A DNA stretch of 64,000 nt, from the NCBI GenBank assembly GCA_014650415.1, contig BMUX01000005.1:248001-312000 (forward strand), in the 5' to 3' direction. This document shows, piece by piece, positions 59,968 through 64,000 of the stretch (positions within the stretch are counted from its first letter, which is position 1; every line of letters starts with the position of its first letter). The DNA comes from Streptomyces spiroverticillatus (GTDB lineage Bacteria; Actinomycetota; Actinomycetes; Streptomycetales; Streptomycetaceae). The translations under genes were made by a program, and so were the position numbers. The notes beneath the pieces were generated by a model. That model was not told where the DNA came from. It worked only from the letters and a program-made list of their open reading frames with translations, and made no database searches.

Positions 59968-62493
59968 CTACTGCCTGCCCGCCCCCGCCTCCAGGGGTCG
60001 CACCCTGAGCAGAGCCCGGGTCGGGAACGCCGTCGCGACCACGGTGAGCAGAACCGTTCCCACCGCCAGCGGCACGGCGACCGCCATCGGAATGTGGGGG
60101 CCCGACCCCGTGACGCCCCGTGCGATCGGCAGCAGCGTGATCCCGGCGATCGCGGACCCGAGGATCAGCCCGGTCCCGGCGACCAGCAGCGCCTCCCAGC
60201 GCATCATGCCCCTGACCTGGCGGCGGGTCGTGCCGGACAGCCGCAGCAGCCCGACCTCACGGCGGCGCTCCAGGACCGTCATCACGAGGGTGTTGACGGC
60301 GGCGACGGCGGCGAACCCGCCGAGCACCGCCGCCATGACCGTGTTCGCCCACGCGCCGAGTTCCTGGGCGAGGTCGGCCTGGACCCCGTACCCGGCCGCA
60401 TCACTGACGGCCGCCGAGGGAACGAACCGCTGCAAGTCCTTCGCCAGCGCTCCCTGTTCGGCCCCGGCCTTCGCCGCGACGAGCACCTGGGTGTCGTACG
60501 GAGCCGTCACATGCGCCACCACGTCGGCCCGCGGAAACAGCACCAGGCCCACGCCCAGACCCCTGTCGTACGTCGCCACCACCTTCGGCGTCACCTTCGT
60601 CCCGTCACCGAGGCGCAGCGGGACGCGGTCACCGGTCCGCACGCCCAGGTTCTCGGCGAACCTGGCGTCCAGGGCGACGGTGTTCTTGGCCAGGGCCCCG
60701 AAGGAACCGCTGGTCAGCCCCAGGTCGAGCACCTTCGGCAGGGCGGCGGGGTTGCCGGAGACGCCCAGGGCCGGCGCCGTCGCCAGGTTCTGCATGGACT
60801 CGTAGACCACCCCGGTACGGAGGATTCCGGTGGCGCTCTCGACGCCCGGAAGCGCGGCTGCGTACCCGGCGGTCTCAGCCGGAAGGCCGGCGCCGGAACC
60901 GGCGGTCAGGACGCGGTCGGCGACGACCGCCTCGGAGACATTGCGCGCCGAGGCTTCGCGGATGCTGCTCTGCATGAAGACGAGCGTTCCGCAGAAGGCG
61001 ATCACCATCACGATCGGCGTGATCGCGGACGCCAAACGCCTCGCATTGGCCCGGGTGTTGTCCGCGGACAACGATCCGGACGCCCCCAATGCGCCCGATT
61101 TGAGCGGAAAAGAAAGGAATCCTGTGCCCAATTGAGCAATTATCGGGCCCAGCAGAGCCACCCCTACCAGGAAGCACATCACCACCCCGAGCGCGGTGAC
61201 CGCGGCCGCGTCACCACCGAGCTGCGAGGCGACGGCCGCCATCGCCGCGCCTCCCGCACAGAACCCGATGCCGAATCCGACCCGCACCTTGCCCAGCGTC
61301 GCGGACGGCACGGCCGCCTCACCCAGCGCCAGCCCCGGCCGCAGTTTCGACGGCTTGCGGGCGGCGAGGCGCCCCGCACCGAGGGCGGACAGGACACTGA
61401 TCAGCACGGCGGCGACGACCGGCAGCACGCCCGTCTCCAGCGAGATCTGCGGCGGCACCGCACCCCGCTCCACCAGCTCGTCGAACCACCAACGGGCCAG
61501 CGCGTATCCGGGAATCGCCCCCAACAGCCCGGCTGCCGGAGCCAGCAGCATCGCCTCGGTCGCGATGGTCCGCCGGATCTGCTTCGGCGTCGCACCGATG
61601 GCCCTGAGCAGCGCGAACTCGCGGGCGCGCTGGTTCGTGGCGAGGGCGAGGGTGCCCATGACGACGAACACGGCGGTCATGGCGGCGATCCCGCCGAACG
61701 ATCCCCCGAGGCCCAGCAGATACGTCTTGCCCGCCGCGAGCGCGGGGAACTCGGCGCCGCCCCGGTCCGCGCCGGTCAGCACCTGCGCCTTGTCCCCGAC
61801 GGCCTGCTCGACCTGCGCGGCGAGCGCGTCCGCGGCCGTCCCCGGCTTCGGGGTGACGAGGATGGCGTCGGCCTTTCCGGGGTGCCCGGAGAGCCGGTCG
61901 GCGGTCGGCGCGGCGAACCAGGCCTGGGTGCCGAGCGGTGAGGGGGCGGCCAGCCCGGAGACGGTGTAGGTCCCGGTACCGCCGGGGGCGGTGAGACGGA
62001 TGCGGTCGCCGGTCTTCACCCCGGCCTGCCCGGCGGCCTGCCGGTCGAGCACGACTTCCCGGGCGGCGGGCGCGCGGCCCGCGACGAGGGATCCCGCGGC
62101 GGCGATGTTCCCGCCGGTCAGCGAGCGGCTCTGCTGCTTCGCCGCCTGCTGCTGAACGGGGAAGGACGCGTCCGGCACCGCCGAGGCGACACCGGGGCGG
62201 GCGGCGATCCGTACCGCCAAAGCGGTGTCCACCCGACCGCGTTCGGGCAGCGGGGCGTAGATCGTCTGCTCGTTCTCACTGCCCCGGTTCACGGTCAGGG
62301 AGGTGTAGGGGTCCGCCGCGACGACGACGGGGGCGTGCGCGTACCGCACCGGGTCGGCCTTCGCGAGGATGCCGGTCTGGAGGAGGGCGCCGCAGCCCGC
62401 GAGGACGGCGGCACCGAGGAGGAGGGCGACGAAGCTGCCCACGAAGGAGGCCGGGCGGAAGCGGACCGCCGCCCGGGCGAGGCCGTTGCTCAC
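59968..62493 (-). CDS. MacB/FtsX-like ABC transporter permease, 841 aa
   Basis: An 841-residue permease with two FtsX modules. N-terminal and central spans flank large extracellular domains (for example residues 60-240, with IAAAGSLVAGRAPAAREVVL). The FtsX cores are AMTAVFVVMGTLALATNQRA and AAVAAVNTLVMTVLERRREV. The REFALLRAIGATPKQIRRTI and GLLRLSGTTRRQVRGMM segments are the coupling helices. This class usually extrudes lipids, peptides or lipoproteins. The GTG at 62493 overlaps the upstream ATPase stop (GTGA 62490-62493). Confidence 0.92.
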   Translation of the reverse strand: MSNGLARAAVRFRPASFVGSFVALLLGAAVLAGCGALLQTGILAKADPVRYAHAPVVVAADPYTSLTVNRGSENEQTIYAPLPERGRVDTALAVRIAARPGVASAVPDASFPVQQQAAKQQSRSLTGGNIAAAGSLVAGRAPAAREVVLDRQAAGQAGVKTGDRIRLTAPGGTGTYTVSGLAAPSPLGTQAWFAAPTADRLSGHPGKADAILVTPKPGTAADALAAQVEQAVGDKAQVLTGADRGGAEFPALAAGKTYLLGLGGSFGGIAAMTAVFVVMGTLALATNQRAREFALLRAIGATPKQIRRTIATEAMLLAPAAGLLGAIPGYALARWWFDELVERGAVPPQISLETGVLPVVAAVLISVLSALGAGRLAARKPSKLRPGLALGEAAVPSATLGKVRVGFGIGFCAGGAAMAAVASQLGGDAAAVTALGVVMCFLVGVALLGPIIAQLGTGFLSFPLKSGALGASGSLSADNTRANARRLASAITPIVMVIAFCGTLVFMQSSIREASARNVSEAVVADRVLTAGSGAGLPAETAGYAAALPGVESATGILRTGVVYESMQNLATAPALGVSGNPAALPKVLDLGLTSGSFGALAKNTVALDARFAENLGVRTGDRVPLRLGDGTKVTPKVVATYDRGLGVGLVLFPRADVVAHVTAPYDTQVLVAAKAGAEQGALAKDLQRFVPSAAVSDAAGYGVQADLAQELGAWANTVMAAVLGGFAAVAAVNTLVMTVLERRREVGLLRLSGTTRRQVRGMMRWEALLVAGTGLILGSAIAGITLLPIARGVTGSGPHIPMAVAVPLAVGTVLLTVVATAFPTRALLRVRPLEAGAGRQ

Positions 62494-63389
62494 GCCGCGA
62501 CTCCCGCGAAGGAGCGTGCGGTGGCGAGGTCTGCCATGCGCGCGGCCACCGACTGCGGGTCGGGGCGGTGCAGTTCACCGGCGAGCGCGCCGTCGGCGAG
62601 GAAGAGGACGCGGTCGGCGTGCGAGGCGGCGACCGGGTCGTGGGTGACCATGACGACGGTCGCGCCCAGGGAGTCGACCGCCCGGCGCAGCAGCGCCAGC
62701 ACCTCCTGCGCGGCCTGCGTGTCGAGCGCGCCGGTCGGTTCGTCGGCGAAGACGACCTCGGGGCGGGTGATCAATGCGCGGGCGATGGCGACGCGCTGCT
62801 GCTGCCCGCCGGAGAGCTGGCCGGGACGGCGGTCGCCGTGCGCGGGCAGACCGACCTCGGTGAGGAGCTGCTGGGCCAGCGCGCGGTCCTGCCTGACGCC
62901 CGCGAGGCGCTGCGGCAGCAGGACGTTCTGGGCGACGGTCAGGGAGGGCAGCAGGTTGAAGGACTGGAAGACGAAGCCGATGCGGGAGCGGCGGAGTTCG
63001 GTGAGCCGGTCCTCGCGGAGGCGTGCGATGGACTCGCCGCCGAGGAGCACGTCGCCGGAGGTGGGCCGGTCAAGGCCGGCCGCGCACTGGAGGAAGGTCG
63101 ACTTCCCGGAGCCCGAGGGGCCCATGACGGCGGTGAAGCCGCCGCGCGGCAGGGAGAGGTCGATGCCGCGCAGGGCGTGCACGGTATTGGAGCCGCGCCC
63201 GTAAGTGCGGACGACGGAGCGCAGCTCGACGGCGGCGGGTGCGGGCGGCTGGAAGCCGGCCGAGTACCCCTGGGCCGCGGGGTGCTCCGGGTACGCCGGG
63301 GCGGTGTGGTGCTCCGGGTACGCCGGGGCCTCGCTCCTGGGGCGCTTCGTACGCGTCTCGGTGTGCGTGCGGTCTCGACGCAAGGCCAT
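62490..63389 (-). CDS. MacB/LolD-like ABC transporter ATP-binding protein
   Basis: A 299-residue ATPase. Walker A is VMGPSGSGKSTFLQCAAGLD, the signature GQLSGGQQQR, Walker B VVFADEPTGALD and the H-loop VMVTHDP. The Q-loop region GFVFQSFNLLPSLTVAQNVL is that of the LolD/MacB class. About 50 N-terminal residues are a low-complexity extension with a repeated APAYPEH segment from a tandem DNA duplication near 63280-63330. The ATG at 63389 is the start. It works with the downstream permease. Confidence 0.92.
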   Translation of the reverse strand: MALRRDRTHTETRTKRPRSEAPAYPEHHTAPAYPEHPAAQGYSAGFQPPAPAAVELRSVVRTYGRGSNTVHALRGIDLSLPRGGFTAVMGPSGSGKSTFLQCAAGLDRPTSGDVLLGGESIARLREDRLTELRRSRIGFVFQSFNLLPSLTVAQNVLLPQRLAGVRQDRALAQQLLTEVGLPAHGDRRPGQLSGGQQQRVAIARALITRPEVVFADEPTGALDTQAAQEVLALLRRAVDSLGATVVMVTHDPVAASHADRVLFLADGALAGELHRPDPQSVAARMADLATARSFAGVAA

Positions 63390-63753
63390 GACGTCCCTTT
63401 CTGCACGGCTCGCTCGCAAAGGTCCGAGCCGGGGTGGTGTGGTGCTGCTGGTGCGTGATGTCTCCACCGTAGAAATCCGCGACCGCGGGAGGAATGGGGT
63501 CAGCCACGCTCTGTGGGGTGGTGCTAGCCCCCCTGCGCGAGCGGGGTTCAGGCTCCTCGGTTCCCGCTTTTCCGGAAAGAAATGCAAAGCCTTGTGAAGG
63601 TGCCGTGAAGCACTAAAACCGCAGGTCAGACCGGAAATAGCGAGGCGTTAGCGGAACGTAAGCGGAACGACAGGACAGGGGCTGAAGCTGAAGGCAGACC
63701 AGGTGCTTGCACGTTGCACCGACCAGTCCGCCGCACTCCAGGGGGAGCCCCAC
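63390..63753. other. Divergent intergenic region before the lipoprotein gene
   Basis: These 364 bases hold no gene. They include a CCGCGACCGCGG palindrome near 63478 and three 11-bp direct repeats at 63638-63670 (separate entry). Promoters for the ABC transporter and for the lipoprotein gene should lie here. Confidence 0.6.
63638..63670. promoter_or_regulatory. Three 11-bp direct repeats
   Basis: TAGCGAGGCGT (63638-63648), TAGCGGAACGT (63649-63659) and AAGCGGAACGA (63660-63670) are contiguous 11-bp units, one per helical turn. On the reverse strand they read CGTTCCGCT with 11-bp spacing. Response regulators of the OmpR/PhoP class bind such arrays. The site is 84 bp before the lipoprotein start. 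Confidence 0.7.
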
Positions 63754-64000
63754 ATGCGTACGTCCGTCCGTCGTCCCGCCGTTCTTGCCGCCGCCGCGGT
63801 CGCCGCCCTCAGCCTCTCGCTCACCGCCTGCAACGGTGACGACAAGGCCGCCGGAAGCGCCGCTTCCCCGTCCGCCGCCTCGGAGCAGTCGTCGCCGGGG
63901 GCGACCGCCGGAACGGACAAGTCCGCCGACCCGAGCGCCGACGGCAAGACCTCGGACAAGGCTTCGGACGGCAAGGGCCAGGCCAAGGACGGCGCGGGTT
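63754..64000 (+). CDS. Putative lipoprotein, C-terminus cut by window edge
   Basis: The first 82 residues of an exported lipoprotein. The signal (RRPAVLAAAAVAALSLSL) ends in the lipobox LTACNGD. The following region is Ala/Ser/Asp/Lys-rich low complexity (SAASPSAASEQSSPG, KTSDKASDGKG), which is a common linker in Streptomyces lipoproteins. Nothing about the mature domain is visible. ATG 63754 follows a GGGGGAG ribosome-binding site. It is divergent from the MacB-like transporter. Confidence 0.85.
   Translation, partial: MRTSVRRPAVLAAAAVAALSLSLTACNGDDKAAGSAASPSAASEQSSPGATAGTDKSADPSADGKTSDKASDGKGQAKDGAG

Noticed and set aside
1..64000. CRISPR array, prophage, insertion sequence with transposase, or integrated plasmid
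   Set aside because: No regular spacer array, integrase, terminase, transposase or replication protein was seen; the repeats found are short intergenic or coding repeats.
1..64000. tRNA or rRNA genes
   Set aside because: No cloverleaf-like sequence with GTTCGA loop and CCA-type end, and no rRNA core sequence, was recognised in either strand.

Overview
The window is high-GC actinobacterial DNA, almost certainly from a Streptomyces. Third codon positions are nearly all G or C, starts are often GTG, and signal peptides are of the Tat and lipoprotein type. Regulators are abundant (two TetR, one cupin-AraC, one GlxA/AraC, one MerR, one MarR, one large LuxR-ATPase), and several families are typical of Streptomyces (DUF4436, DUF2867, Imm21/Lsr2-like, MoxR/vWA). 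I saw no rRNA, tRNA, CRISPR array, integrase or complete transposase. There are however several gene-decay scars: WYL regulator, quinone oxidoreductase, SMI1/monooxygenase and MFS remnants, and a truncated hypothetical.

Layout. 1-5.7 kb: end of an alpha/beta hydrolase, a hypothetical, a kinase-like protein, a TetR/DUF2867 divergent pair with paired operators, and a secreted cyclophilin. 5.7-19.2 kb is the most distinctive region. Three agmatine-deiminase-family (guanidine deiminase) genes lie with an unusual two-gene urease (fused gamma-beta plus alpha), a complete Opp/Dpp/Nik-type ABC importer, a DUF4436 membrane protein and a TetR regulator. The same TetR-like palindrome lies upstream of the urease operon and in the tetR/deiminase intergenic region. 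This looks like one regulated guanidino/urea nitrogen-scavenging locus, with two deiminases carrying Tat signals and one cytoplasmic.

19-28.6 kb: a nucleotidyltransferase, a repeat-rich non-coding block, a serine hydrolase, a DUF2000/AraC pair, the SMI1-monooxygenase deletion junction, an imine-reductase-like gene followed by an MFS gene broken by a small palindromic element, and a GlxA-type regulator. 28.7-42.8 kb: a 1572-residue protein of unknown function, HPP protein, Nudix hydrolase, MerR regulator, membrane protein, 1007-residue LuxR-family ATPase regulator, VOC and FMN-binding-split proteins, then a SulP transporter with a beta carbonic anhydrase (bicarbonate handling).

43-50.5 kb: a secreted M4 metalloprotease, then a cobalamin riboswitch controlling a BtuCDF-type importer. 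A 35-nt tandem repeat inside that operon makes two translationally coupled 11-codon micro-ORFs. It is followed by an Imm21/SUKH-like/Lsr2-tail fusion protein. 50.5-57.5 kb: a MoxR AAA ATPase, a vWA/HExxH protein and a 478-residue partner, small hypotheticals, and an NmrA/MarR divergent pair. 57.5-64 kb: a methyltransferase, two acetyltransferase-like proteins, a zinc-ribbon protein, a MacB/FtsX-like permease with its ATPase, and a partial lipoprotein gene preceded by three 11-bp direct repeats.
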